Below are positions 25,705 through 34,703 of a stretch of DNA of 53,867 nt, in pieces. This stretch comes from an uncultured Muribaculaceae bacterium. GTDB lineage: Bacteria > Bacteroidota > Bacteroidia > Bacteroidales > Muribaculaceae. The DNA lies in NCBI GenBank assembly GCA_958439725.1, contig CAUBWJ010000014.1, positions 1 to 53,867 of the forward strand, read 5' to 3'. The position numbers and the translations under genes are program-made. How positions within the stretch are numbered: position 1 is the stretch's first letter; each line of letters opens with the position of its first letter. Below the pieces are notes generated by a model that saw only the letters and a list, made by a program, of their open reading frames with translations, was not told the origin of the DNA and ran no database searches.

Positions 25705-26777
25705 AACAACGACTCGTCATATCGGCCCTTGCGGCCGCGCTTGCACTGGGAGCGGGAGCACAGAACGTGCAGAAGCTCACAGCCAACAAGACCAACGAAT
25801 ACGGACTCATCTACGCGCTGCCCCTGACGGGCATCGACCTTACGGTGGAAGCCGAGAAAACCGTGAAGCAGCCGGGAGAATTTTTCCGGTATGCCAAGAA
25901 ATATCTGGGCATAGAACCCATTAAAGAGCCGTCAACCGTCTACACCGTGAAATCGGCCGTAATCACATCGCACGGAATAGCCGACCAGGAGGAACGCTAC
26001 CTGGTGCAGTTCAAATCGGGCCAGACACCGTTTATTGTGATTGACGACCACGATTTCCCCATGGCGGTCAACACCGAGGCGCGTCCCGTCGACTCGCCCG
26101 AGCTGCCCGAGGCACGCGAGGCCGAACCTACGGTGCTCGAGACGGCCGCCGCGCGCCAGGCCATGACCGAAGAGATGCTCAAAAGCCCCTCATCGGCCAA
26201 ACGCGCCGAACTGGCAGCCGCACGCATATTCGAGATTCGCCAGACTCGCTCCGACATCATATCGGGCAACGCCGACCAGATGCCGGGCGACGGTCAGGCC
26301 ATGAAGCTTGCCCTCGACAATCTGGCAGCCCAGGAAGCCGCGCTCACGGCTATGTTTGCCGGCACAACGCAGACCTCCACACAGGTGCGCACCTACACCG
26401 TGATGCCTCCCGAACAGAACAAGAAGATGGTAGTGGCCCGTCTGTCGGTGACCGACGGACTGGTGGACGCCGACAACCTCACCGGCGACCCGATATATCT
26501 CGACATCCGCGTGATGCAGCGCGGCGAACTGCCTAAGAACGACAAAGGCGAGCCCAAGAAATTCCCCAAGGGAGGACTGGCATACCGCGTGCCCGGCACA
26601 GCCGGAGTGACGGCTGAATTCGACGGCAGGCAGCTCGACTCGCGCGACCTGGACGTGGCTCAGTACGGCGTGGTGTTCGGACTCGAACCCGGAATGTTCA
26701 CCGACAAGAAAGCGCCGGCCTATGCCGTGTTCAATCCCGCCTCGGGAGCGCTCGTGGAGCTGGGCACCAACGAATAA
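25701..26777 (+). CDS. DUF4831 family exported protein
   Basis: A 358-residue protein resembling a family found in Bacteroidales, function unknown. I chose the ATG at 25701 because it overlaps the nnr stop and starts a clean signal peptide (MKQRLVISALAAALALGAGA). The mature start has the family-like YGLIYALPLTGIDLTVEAEK followed by EFFRYAKKYLGIEPI. A helical Ala/Glu-rich middle (about 130-215) is followed by a beta-rich half ending in AYAVFNPASGALVELG. No catalytic motif or lipobox is evident. Coupling to a metabolite-repair gene may be accidental. Confidence 0.78.
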   Translation: MKQRLVISALAAALALGAGAQNVQKLTANKTNEYGLIYALPLTGIDLTVEAEKTVKQPGEFFRYAKKYLGIEPIKEPSTVYTVKSAVITSHGIADQEERYLVQFKSGQTPFIVIDDHDFPMAVNTEARPVDSPELPEAREAEPTVLETAAARQAMTEEMLKSPSSAKRAELAAARIFEIRQTRSDIISGNADQMPGDGQAMKLALDNLAAQEAALTAMFAGTTQTSTQVRTYTVMPPEQNKKMVVARLSVTDGLVDADNLTGDPIYLDIRVMQRGELPKNDKGEPKKFPKGGLAYRVPGTAGVTAEFDGRQLDSRDLDVAQYGVVFGLEPGMFTDKKAPAYAVFNPASGALVELGTNE

Positions 26778-26837
26778 CCATCCGGCTGCACTCCCTTATT
26801 ATCTTATAATCAGAATCTCAACCAGACATCAAGCATA

Positions 26838-28880
26838 ATGGAAAAGAAATTCAAACGGACACTCGTGACCACGGCACTACCCTACGCCAACGGTCCCGTA
26901 CATATAGGACACCTTGCGGGAGTCTATGTTCCCGCCGATATCTACACCCGCTACATGCGCCTTCGCGGCGAGGATGTGGTGATGGTGGGAGGAAGCGACG
27001 AACACGGCGTGCCAATCACCATCAAGGCACGCGAAGAAGGAGTGACGCCCCAGGACATCGTTGACCGCTACCACAAGATAATCAAGGACTCGATGGAGGA
27101 ACTGGGCATATCCTTCGACGTGTACTCACGCACCACCTCCGACATACATTCGCGCACAGCCAGTGAATTCTTCCGCCATCTCTACGACGCAGGACAGTTT
27201 GAGGTGCAGACCTCCATGCAGCCCTACGACGAGAAGGCAGGCGAATTCCTCGCCGACCGCTACGTGACCGGCACCTGCCCCCACTGCGGCAGCGACCGCG
27301 CCTACGGCGACCAGTGCGAGGCATGCGGCTCGTCGCTCAACGCCACCGACCTCATCAATCCCCACTCGCGCCTCACTTCCGCACCCGTCACCATGAAGGA
27401 GACCACCCACTGGTACCTGCCTCTGAACCGCTGGGAGGAAGCCCTGCGCAAATGGATTCTCGAAGGCCACAAGGAATGGAAGACCAACGTTTACGGCCAG
27501 TGCAAATCGTGGCTCGACCTGGGCCTGCAGCCCCGCGCCGTGAGCCGCGACCTCAACTGGGGTGTGCCCGTGCCGGTGGAAGGCGCCGAAGGCAAGGTGC
27601 TCTACGTGTGGTTCGACGCCCCCATCGGCTACATCTCCAACACCAAGGAACTGCTGCCCGACAGCTGGGAGAAATACTGGAAAGACCCCGAGACACGCAT
27701 AATCAACTTCATAGGCAAGGACAACATCGTGTTCCACTGCATAGTGTTCCCCGCCATGCTCATGGCCTACGGCGACGGGTTCCAGCTTCCGGAAAACGTG
27801 CCCGCCAACGAGTTCCTGAATCTCGAGGGCGACAAAATATCCACCTCGCGCAACTGGGCCGTATGGCTCCACGAATACCTGCGCGATTTTCCCGGGAAAC
27901 AGGACGTGCTGCGCTACGTGCTCACCGCCAACGCTCCCGAGACAAAGGACAACGACTTCACATGGAGCGACTTCCAGGCGCGCAACAACAACGAGCTGGT
28001 TGCCATCCTCGGCAACTTCGTGAACCGCGCCGTGGTGCTCACCCACAAATATTTCGGAGGCACCGTTCCGGCAGCCGGAGAGCTTGAGGAGACAGACCGG
28101 CAGCTGTTCGCCGAACTTGATTCGCTCAAAGAGCAGCTCTCGGCCAACCTCGACACCTTCCATTTCCGCGAGGCTCTGAAAAACGCCATGGACATGGCCC
28201 GCGCCGGCAACCGCTACCTGCAGGAAACCGAACCCTGGAAAGTGGCCAAGACCGACATGGCCCGCGTGGCCACCGTGCTCAACTGCTCCCTGCAGCTCTG
28301 CGCCAACCTGGCCATAGCCTTCGAGCCGTTCCTTCCCTTCATGTCGGCTAAACTCCGCGGCATGCTCGGAATGGACCAGATAAGCTGGGAGGAACTCGGA
28401 AGCCGCGACCTCGTGACTGCAGGCAATCCTCTCGGACAGCCCGAACTGCTGTTTGAGAAAATCGACGACGAGACCGTGCAGAAGCAGCTCGACCGCCTGG
28501 CACGCATCAAGGAGGAAAACCGTCTGAAAAACTGGAAAGCCGCTCCGCAGGCCCCGGATGTGGACTTCGACACCTTCATGAAAGCCGATATCAGAGTGGG
28601 AACCGTGCTTGAGTGCGCCAAAGTGCCTAAGGCCGACAAACTCCTCCGCTTCCTGATTGACGACGGTCTGGAGAAGCGCACCATAGTGTCGGGCATCGCA
28701 CGCCACTACGCTCCCGACGACCTCGTGGGCAAGCAGGTGTGCTTCATAGCCAACCTTCCTCCGCGCAAGCTCAAGGGCATAGAATCGCAGGGCATGATAC
28801 TCTCGGCCGAAAACGCCGACGGATCGCTGGTGGTGATAGGCCCGACGGCTCCCGTGACGCCCGGCGCGCAGGTGAAATAA
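26838..28880 (+). CDS. metG: Methionyl-tRNA synthetase
   Basis: Charges tRNA-Met. Class I signatures are visible: the HIGH-type PYANGPVHIGHLAGVYVP (about 16-33) and the KMSKS-type GDKISTSRNW near residue 331. The zinc knuckle in the connecting domain has CPHCGSD and CEACGSS (about 146-171). The C-terminus carries an EMAP/Trbp111-like tRNA-binding domain from about 573 (FDTFMKADIRVGTVLEC), used for dimerisation. The 680 aa length is typical of the long bacterial form. Confidence 0.97.
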   Translation: MEKKFKRTLVTTALPYANGPVHIGHLAGVYVPADIYTRYMRLRGEDVVMVGGSDEHGVPITIKAREEGVTPQDIVDRYHKIIKDSMEELGISFDVYSRTTSDIHSRTASEFFRHLYDAGQFEVQTSMQPYDEKAGEFLADRYVTGTCPHCGSDRAYGDQCEACGSSLNATDLINPHSRLTSAPVTMKETTHWYLPLNRWEEALRKWILEGHKEWKTNVYGQCKSWLDLGLQPRAVSRDLNWGVPVPVEGAEGKVLYVWFDAPIGYISNTKELLPDSWEKYWKDPETRIINFIGKDNIVFHCIVFPAMLMAYGDGFQLPENVPANEFLNLEGDKISTSRNWAVWLHEYLRDFPGKQDVLRYVLTANAPETKDNDFTWSDFQARNNNELVAILGNFVNRAVVLTHKYFGGTVPAAGELEETDRQLFAELDSLKEQLSANLDTFHFREALKNAMDMARAGNRYLQETEPWKVAKTDMARVATVLNCSLQLCANLAIAFEPFLPFMSAKLRGMLGMDQISWEELGSRDLVTAGNPLGQPELLFEKIDDETVQKQLDRLARIKEENRLKNWKAAPQAPDVDFDTFMKADIRVGTVLECAKVPKADKLLRFLIDDGLEKRTIVSGIARHYAPDDLVGKQVCFIANLPPRKLKGIESQGMILSAENADGSLVVIGPTAPVTPGAQVK

Positions 28881-28932
28881 CCCCCGCCTCACTAAAGAAC
28901 TCCTCATAACTATACCATAAAATCACTGTACA

Positions 28933-29988
28933 ATGGCAGCAGCCCAGCCCCGAATTCTCCTTATCTACACCGGAGGCACCATAGGCATGATAGAGGATGC
29001 AGAAACGCATACTCTGCGTCCGTTCGACTTCACGCACCTGATTGACAACGTGCCGAAGATAAAGATGCTCAATTACGTGATTGACAACATATCGTTCAAT
29101 CCGCCCATTGACTCCTCGGACATGAATCCCACCCACTGGGAGCAGATAGCGGAAGCGATACGCGACAACTACGACCGCTACGACGGATTCGTGGTGCTTC
29201 ACGGCACAGACACGATGGCCTACTCGGCCTCGGCACTCTCATTCATGCTCCACAATCTGCGCAAACCGGTGATTATCACGGGTTCGCAGCTCCCGATAGG
29301 CGAAGTGAGAACCGACGGCGAGGAAAACCTCATCACGGCCGTGCAGGTTGCGGCAGCCATCGGCCCTGACGACCAGCCCAAGATACAGGAGGTGGCGATA
29401 CTCTTCGAGAACTATCTGTGGCGCGGCAACCGCTCTACCAAGATAAGCGCCGACAACTTCAATGCCTTCAAGAGCAACAACTATCCGCGCCTTGCCAAGA
29501 TAGGCCTCGACATAATATTCAACGACGACGCTCTCTACCGCCTGCCGCCGGACGCGGGAGAGTTCAGCGTCTCGACCAGCATGGACCCCTCGGTTATGGC
29601 CATAGACCTCTTCCCGGGCATAACCGAGACGGTGCTCCGCCACGCGCTGGCCACTCCGGGAGTGAAAGGTATAGTGCTGAAAACCTACGGTGCGGGCAAC
29701 GCCCCCACATCGCCGTGGTTCACCGACGCGATTTCCGACGCAATAAAATCGGGAATCATCGTGATGAACGTGACCCAGTGCATAAACGGCTCGGTGCAGA
29801 AACTCTACCTCACCGGCGACCGTCTGGCCGCCACCGGGGTGATTTCGGGCCACGACATAACGCCGGAGGCCGCCCTAACCAAGATGATGTATCTCTTCGC
29901 CCTGGGGATAAGCCACGACCAGGTTGTGCAGTATCTGCGCAAGCCTCTGTGCGGCGAAATGAGCCTCTCTCCCCGCACCATGTTCTGA
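28933..29988 (+). CDS. ansA: Type I L-asparaginase
   Basis: Hydrolyses L-asparagine to aspartate and ammonia, probably in the cytoplasm as no signal peptide is present. The first catalytic threonine is in IYTGGTIGMIED (about residues 13-24). The second is in VVLHGTDTMAYSASALSFML near residue 90. ITGSQLPIGEVRTDGEENL continues the active site. The length of 351 aa and the type I C-terminal domain are normal. It starts 52 nt after metG. Confidence 0.92.
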   Translation: MAAAQPRILLIYTGGTIGMIEDAETHTLRPFDFTHLIDNVPKIKMLNYVIDNISFNPPIDSSDMNPTHWEQIAEAIRDNYDRYDGFVVLHGTDTMAYSASALSFMLHNLRKPVIITGSQLPIGEVRTDGEENLITAVQVAAAIGPDDQPKIQEVAILFENYLWRGNRSTKISADNFNAFKSNNYPRLAKIGLDIIFNDDALYRLPPDAGEFSVSTSMDPSVMAIDLFPGITETVLRHALATPGVKGIVLKTYGAGNAPTSPWFTDAISDAIKSGIIVMNVTQCINGSVQKLYLTGDRLAATGVISGHDITPEAALTKMMYLFALGISHDQVVQYLRKPLCGEMSLSPRTMF

Positions 29989-30034
29989 TCCGCGGCCCAT
30001 CCCGCGCATCAAAACCAATCCTCTACAAAAAACT

Positions 30035-30880
30035 ATGGAACAGACAGACAACAACCAGATAAAGCCCGATGTGCTCAACTTCGACGACATTGCCGCCATG
30101 GCGCCCGCTCTGGCAGGGCACCGGAAGCTCGTGGAGTGGGCCATGCACGCCGTGGCGATGGACAAGGTGAACGACCTTCACCGCCACAACTGCGGCACGC
30201 CGGGCGTACCGTTCACCGCCGGGCTCCTCAACGAGCTCGACATAACCCTGAAAATCGACGGCGAGGAGATTCTCGACCGCTTCCCCGAGGGAGCGTTCGT
30301 GACCGTGAGCAACCATCCCTTCGGCGCGCTCGACGGCATATCGCTCATAAAGATTGTGGGCGAGCACCGGCCCGACTTCAAAGTGATGGTGAACATGGTG
30401 CTCAACCACATATCGGCCATGCGGCCCAATTTCATAGCCGTGGACGCCCTGGCAAGCGACGATCCGAAGAAGAAAGCCGTGTCGATGCGCGGCATAAGGG
30501 AAGCGCTGATGCACGTGCGCCGCGGCCATCCCCTGGGGTTTTTCCCGGCGGGAGCGGTGTCGAAAATCAATAACCGCGGACGCCTCGAGGACCGCGAGTG
30601 GCAGCCGGTGATAGTAAGGCTTATACAGCAGCTGGGCGTGCCCGTGATACCGATATTCTTCCACGGCAGCAACTCATGGTGGTTCAATCTGCTGGGACGC
30701 ATAAGCTGGAAACTGCGCACGGTGCGGCTTCCGGCCGAGGTGTTCCTCAAGCGCCACAAGACCATCCACGTAAGCATAGGCGAACCGGTTTCCACCGAAG
30801 AGATAAAGCGCTTCGGCGACGACACCGAGGCTCTGGGCCGATTCCTGAAATCAAAAACATACGAACTGAAATGCCGCTGA
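30035..30880 (+). CDS. PlsC-like lipid acyltransferase
   Basis: A 281-residue acyltransferase of the lysophospholipid/ornithine-glycine lipid group. The catalytic motif is VSNHPFGALDGI, with His94 and Asp100 one residue further apart than in the classical HX4D. This spacing is shared, to my knowledge, with GlsA/OlsA-like O-acyltransferases that finish aminolipids. The substrate-binding arginine/Pro region is seen in GFFPAGAVSKI and GVPVIPIFFHGSN. No signal peptide is present, and the protein is likely peripheral on the inner membrane. A GlsB-type partner is not in view. The 3' end overlaps the sigma-54 activator by 10 nt. Confidence 0.8.
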   Translation: MEQTDNNQIKPDVLNFDDIAAMAPALAGHRKLVEWAMHAVAMDKVNDLHRHNCGTPGVPFTAGLLNELDITLKIDGEEILDRFPEGAFVTVSNHPFGALDGISLIKIVGEHRPDFKVMVNMVLNHISAMRPNFIAVDALASDDPKKKAVSMRGIREALMHVRRGHPLGFFPAGAVSKINNRGRLEDREWQPVIVRLIQQLGVPVIPIFFHGSNSWWFNLLGRISWKLRTVRLPAEVFLKRHKTIHVSIGEPVSTEEIKRFGDDTEALGRFLKSKTYELKCR

Positions 30881-32127
30881 ACACACCCGATATACCCCGC
30901 GAAATCCAGGACGCCAAACTGCGCTTCGGGATTGTGGGCAACGCCCCGTCGCTGATTGCCGCCGTGCAGCGCGCCATAAAGGTTGCGCCGATTGACCTCT
31001 CGGTGCTCGTGACCGGCGAGAGCGGCACCGGCAAGGAGTTCTTCCCCAAGATTATCCATGCCTACAGTCCGCGCAAGCACAGCCGCTACATAGCCGTGAA
31101 CTGCGGTGCCATACCCGAAGGCACCATAGATTCGGAGCTGTTCGGCCACGAAAAGGGGTCGTTCACGGGAGCCATAGGCTCGCGCAAGGGCTACTTCGAG
31201 GAAGCTGACGGCGGCACCATATTTCTGGATGAGGTGGCCGAGCTTCCGCTGACCACCCAGGCGCGTCTGCTCAGGGTGCTGGAGACGGGAGAGTTCCTGA
31301 AAGTGGGCTCCTCGACGGTTCAGAAAACCAACATAAGGGTGGTGGCGGCAACCAACGTCGACATGCTCGAGGCCGTTGCGGCCGGTCGCTTCCGCGAGGA
31401 CCTGTATTACCGCCTCTCCACCGTGCAGATAAACGTGCCGCCGCTGCGCGAGCGCGGAGGGGACATAACGCTGCTTGCGCGGAAATTCGCAGGTGACTTC
31501 GCCGAGCGCTACCGCATGCCGGCCATCACGCTTGACGACGGCGCGCGCTCCATGATGCTCCACTACCGCTGGCCCGGCAATGTGCGCCAGCTCAAGAACG
31601 TGGTGGAACAAGCGGCGCTGTTTCTCAGCGGCCAGACCGTGAGCGCCGACGACCTGAAGCCTTATCTGCCGGCCCACTGCACCGAATATTCGCCCGCACT
31701 CGCAGATGCGGCGGGGGGACGCGGCCCGGGCTTCCACAGCTACGACTCGGAGCGCGAGGTGCTTTTCAACATGATATTCCGCCTGCAGGGCGAGATTGAC
31801 GCCCTGCGCCGCGAACTCGACGAGCGGCTGCCCCGGCGCGCGCTCTCCATCAAGGCTCCGGATGCTCCCACGAGCAGCTCGCTTGTGAAATACCGCAGTG
31901 AGAGCGACGTGGATCTGCTGGGACGCCGCCGCGAGACGCCACGCGATGTGGAGTCGATCGACGTGTCGGCCGAACCCGTGGCCACCCATACCCTCGAAGA
32001 GACCGAGCGCGAGACCATACGCCGCAGTCTGGAGGCGAACGGAGGCAAGCGCAAGGCAACGGCCCAGGAGCTCAACATCTCGGAGCGGACGCTTTACAGG
32101 AAAATCAAGGAATACGGGCTGGAGTAA
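30871..32127 (+). CDS. Sigma-54-dependent activator without receiver domain
   Basis: An AAA+ enhancer-binding protein that remodels sigma-54 RNA polymerase. I chose the ATG at 30871, which overlaps the previous stop; longer frames only add out-of-frame shadow of the acyltransferase. The 418 residues contain Walker A GESGTGKE (49-56), the sigma-54 contact loop GSFTGA (96-101, a variant of GAFTGA) and Walker B TIFLDE (116-121). The arginine-finger region RFREDLYYRL is near 175. A Fis-type helix-turn-helix is at the C-terminus (about 375-418, ATAQELNISERTLYRKIKEY). Only about 20 residues precede the AAA+ domain, so there is no phosphoreceiver or sensor. Targets are unknown. Confidence 0.9.
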   Translation: MPLNTPDIPREIQDAKLRFGIVGNAPSLIAAVQRAIKVAPIDLSVLVTGESGTGKEFFPKIIHAYSPRKHSRYIAVNCGAIPEGTIDSELFGHEKGSFTGAIGSRKGYFEEADGGTIFLDEVAELPLTTQARLLRVLETGEFLKVGSSTVQKTNIRVVAATNVDMLEAVAAGRFREDLYYRLSTVQINVPPLRERGGDITLLARKFAGDFAERYRMPAITLDDGARSMMLHYRWPGNVRQLKNVVEQAALFLSGQTVSADDLKPYLPAHCTEYSPALADAAGGRGPGFHSYDSEREVLFNMIFRLQGEIDALRRELDERLPRRALSIKAPDAPTSSSLVKYRSESDVDLLGRRRETPRDVESIDVSAEPVATHTLEETERETIRRSLEANGGKRKATAQELNISERTLYRKIKEYGLE

Positions 32128-32173
32128 ATCCTCCATAATGGCGAATGGCGTGGACAAGGGGGTAAGCGGGCAT

Positions 32174-32181
32174 TAAATTTG
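32174..32181 (+). promoter_or_regulatory. -7 box for the phage-like cassette
   Basis: TAAATTTG lies 26 nt upstream of the ATG at 32208, with a poor -33 region. It suggests the cassette is transcribed by the host housekeeping sigma factor. Confidence 0.5.
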
Positions 32182-32207
32182 CCGCTTCACAAATCCTTTG
32201 TCACGCT

Positions 32208-34703
32208 ATGAAACACCTCAACGTTTTTATCCCCGCCACGGAGGCCGAAGTCTCCGACGCGGAATCGCGATGCGACGGTCTGCATGCCGCCGCATCAGGA
32301 GCGCTTGTGCCATGCCCGGAGGCCGTAACGGCGGCTGAAGGTCACTGGCGCCCCCTCATCACCTTCAGCCATGAAACACAAGGGCGTCAGACGCTCCTGC
32401 AGGCAACCTCGGCCGATCCCTCGGGCCGCTACCCTCTGGCTCTGTCCGCGCTTAACGGCGGACTCCCCGCGGTCTTCGGGTCAACGGCGACACCGGCTTA
32501 TTGTGCCGTAGCGACGGCCTGCGGCGCCACTGTGATGACCGGCGAGGGGCCCCAGCATGTTTTCAAAAGCCGAGGCGATAACGCGGCAGAAGCGGTTATG
32601 GCAGGCGCGCTTCCGCCTGTGAGGCCCGTGCGGCTCGAGGCGGATCTACGTGGCACCGCCACGCTCAATTTCGAGGCCATGACGCTCACCGGCTGCACCG
32701 TCACGGCAGGACGCAGTCTCGACTCCGCATCGCTTCGCCGCATAGGGCGCACCATGGCCGAGGCCTACACCGACCTGGCGGTGCGCACACAAGCCGCCGG
32801 ACTGTGGTTCCAGCCCCTGGTGGCTTTCTACCGCATCCGCGCCACCGACGGCTCGACGCTCTACACCTCTCCGCCCAAAATACTCTGCGCGCCCTCGGGA
32901 TGGCAGGCCTGCGCAGGAATCGCCACGCCATGCACCATCAGCGGGGAGGCGGCCGACCGCACCGTAAGCATTCCGGCATTCCAGACCACGGTAGACACCT
33001 TCAGGATAAAAGCCACCGTGCCGCCCGACCTACTGCCGGGCGAGTGGATGAAGCGCGTGGGCGGCGTGGAGATATGCGTAAGCCCGCAGATTCATCCCTT
33101 TGAGGCGGCCGACAAAGCCGCCTGCAGCATCACAGGCGGCACAGCCTCAACCACCATCACCATAGCGCTGCCGGGCGCCACCTCGCGTCTGGCATCGCTC
33201 GAAAACCGCCGCATGGCCACGGTCCGAAGCGTTGCCGCGATGTGTGCGGAAGCGTGCACTGATGTGTGGAGAATGGACACGGCCACACTTTCCGCCACAG
33301 AATACCATCTCACCGCCTCACGCGCCGCAACGCCATCCGAGGAAAGCGCCGCCATAAAAGCCTGCACCGCCAAAGCCCGGGGCGCGGCCTCACCGGACGG
33401 CTCCCGCAGCCTGCTGCGCCAGATTTCGGCGCCGCACGCCTTTTCGGCACGGAGCGTGGCAACTGACGGCGACTCCACACTGTGGGGCGACATCACCCCG
33501 CTTCCCTACCCCGGCTATCCACCGGAAGAGTTCTTCGGCGCAACCGATTCCTCGGCCGAAGGGGAATGGGACGCGCTGACAGTGACAGAATTCGTGGACG
33601 GCCGCACGGTGAGCGCACTCACATCGGGCACAGGCCACGCCCCGCTATCGCTCGCGCCATTGGCAAGCTATCCCGATGCGGAGGCAAAGAGCATGACGGT
33701 ATGGCTGCGGCGGGGAACGGCAGTGAGCAAAGCCACCATCAGCCTCACGCCCGACGAGCGCGCCGGTATAGCCCTGCACCTCCAGAGCGGTCTCGTGCCC
33801 ATAGAGCTCACGCCCACCGCCGAACCGATGCCCGACAGAGGCACCGCCACCGCGCCCGGCGAGAGAATGCCGGGAGCGATAGCCTCGGCCCCGGCCGGGG
33901 CGCCTCTGAGCCCTAAGGCGTGTGTGGAATGCAGCCGCGCACCGATTGTGGCGATTGTGGGGGCGGCGCGGTCGCTGTCGTCGTGGGATTTCTCGCGCAG
34001 CCATCTGCATGTGTTTACCACCGAAGGCATCTATGCCGTGGCTGTCAACGCCTCCAACCGCATAGCGTCGGCCTCGCTCATCTCGGCCCGCGGCGTGCGC
34101 TGCGGAGAGGGGGTGACGGCCACGCCCGACGGCACGATTGCCATAGCGGCCGACGGCGGCGGGGCGATTTTGGTAAAGGCGTCGAAGGCGTCGGCGATCA
34201 ATCTGCCCGAAGGAGCGGAGAGCTGCGTACACTGTCAGGCCACAGGGCGCACATGGCTCGGCGGCAGTGACGGAAATGTATGGGTGATGCGCGGTGAGAG
34301 ATTCCACCGTCCCGGGCTTACCGCCACGGCTCTTTACGACGGGGGCGGAGTGCCGCTGCTCCTGACTCCGGAAGGCATCACGGCGTGCCCGGGCGAGGCG
34401 CCTGCGGCGGCAACGGAGGTGCACTGGCGGCGCGAGATAGCCGTGGATCGCCGCCGGAGCCTCATAGCCGTGGAATGGATGCTCGACTCAGGGGCATTTT
34501 CAGGCTCTCTGAGCGTGCGCGCGCACGGCGGCAGTGGTGATACCTACCCGGTGGTGAAATGCGAGGCAGAGGGACCGATAAATTCGCCTGTGGCCCTGCG
34601 CGTGGCGGCTCCTCCGCGCCCCTGCCTGGTGCTGGAGCTGAAAGGGAGCGCGGGGGCCGATTTCAGGTTCAAAGGTGTAAGACTCATATTCGCACGCCCA
34701 TGA
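32208..34703 (+). CDS. Large protein of unknown function, probable phage structural type
   Basis: An 831-residue protein I cannot assign to a named family. It has no signal peptide or transmembrane helix. It is rich in Ala, Thr, Ser and Gly with strong beta-strand periodicity. The middle (about 190-330) has fibronectin/Ig-like stretches such as LVAFYRIRATDGSTLYTSPP. The region about 580-740 looks like propeller-type repeats (HVFTTEGIYAVAVNASN, VTATPDGTIAIAADGGGAI, TWLGGSDGNVWVM). These resemble tail or adsorption proteins of Bacteroidales phages, an inference from pattern and from its neighbour. Its stop overlaps the terminase start (ATGA at 34700-34703). Base composition is visibly more GC-rich than the flanking housekeeping genes. 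Confidence 0.6.
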   Translation: MKHLNVFIPATEAEVSDAESRCDGLHAAASGALVPCPEAVTAAEGHWRPLITFSHETQGRQTLLQATSADPSGRYPLALSALNGGLPAVFGSTATPAYCAVATACGATVMTGEGPQHVFKSRGDNAAEAVMAGALPPVRPVRLEADLRGTATLNFEAMTLTGCTVTAGRSLDSASLRRIGRTMAEAYTDLAVRTQAAGLWFQPLVAFYRIRATDGSTLYTSPPKILCAPSGWQACAGIATPCTISGEAADRTVSIPAFQTTVDTFRIKATVPPDLLPGEWMKRVGGVEICVSPQIHPFEAADKAACSITGGTASTTITIALPGATSRLASLENRRMATVRSVAAMCAEACTDVWRMDTATLSATEYHLTASRAATPSEESAAIKACTAKARGAASPDGSRSLLRQISAPHAFSARSVATDGDSTLWGDITPLPYPGYPPEEFFGATDSSAEGEWDALTVTEFVDGRTVSALTSGTGHAPLSLAPLASYPDAEAKSMTVWLRRGTAVSKATISLTPDERAGIALHLQSGLVPIELTPTAEPMPDRGTATAPGERMPGAIASAPAGAPLSPKACVECSRAPIVAIVGAARSLSSWDFSRSHLHVFTTEGIYAVAVNASNRIASASLISARGVRCGEGVTATPDGTIAIAADGGGAILVKASKASAINLPEGAESCVHCQATGRTWLGGSDGNVWVMRGERFHRPGLTATALYDGGGVPLLLTPEGITACPGEAPAAATEVHWRREIAVDRRRSLIAVEWMLDSGAFSGSLSVRAHGGSGDTYPVVKCEAEGPINSPVALRVAAPPRPCLVLELKGSAGADFRFKGVRLIFARP

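Noticed and set aside
27126..28907. A 593-codon minus-strand frame
   Set aside because: Antisense shadow of metG.
30178..32157. A 659-codon open frame on the minus strand
   Set aside because: It lies antisense to the acyltransferase and the sigma-54 activator, both with clear motifs. GC-rich codon bias keeps the opposite frame open, and the translation has no recognisable domain.
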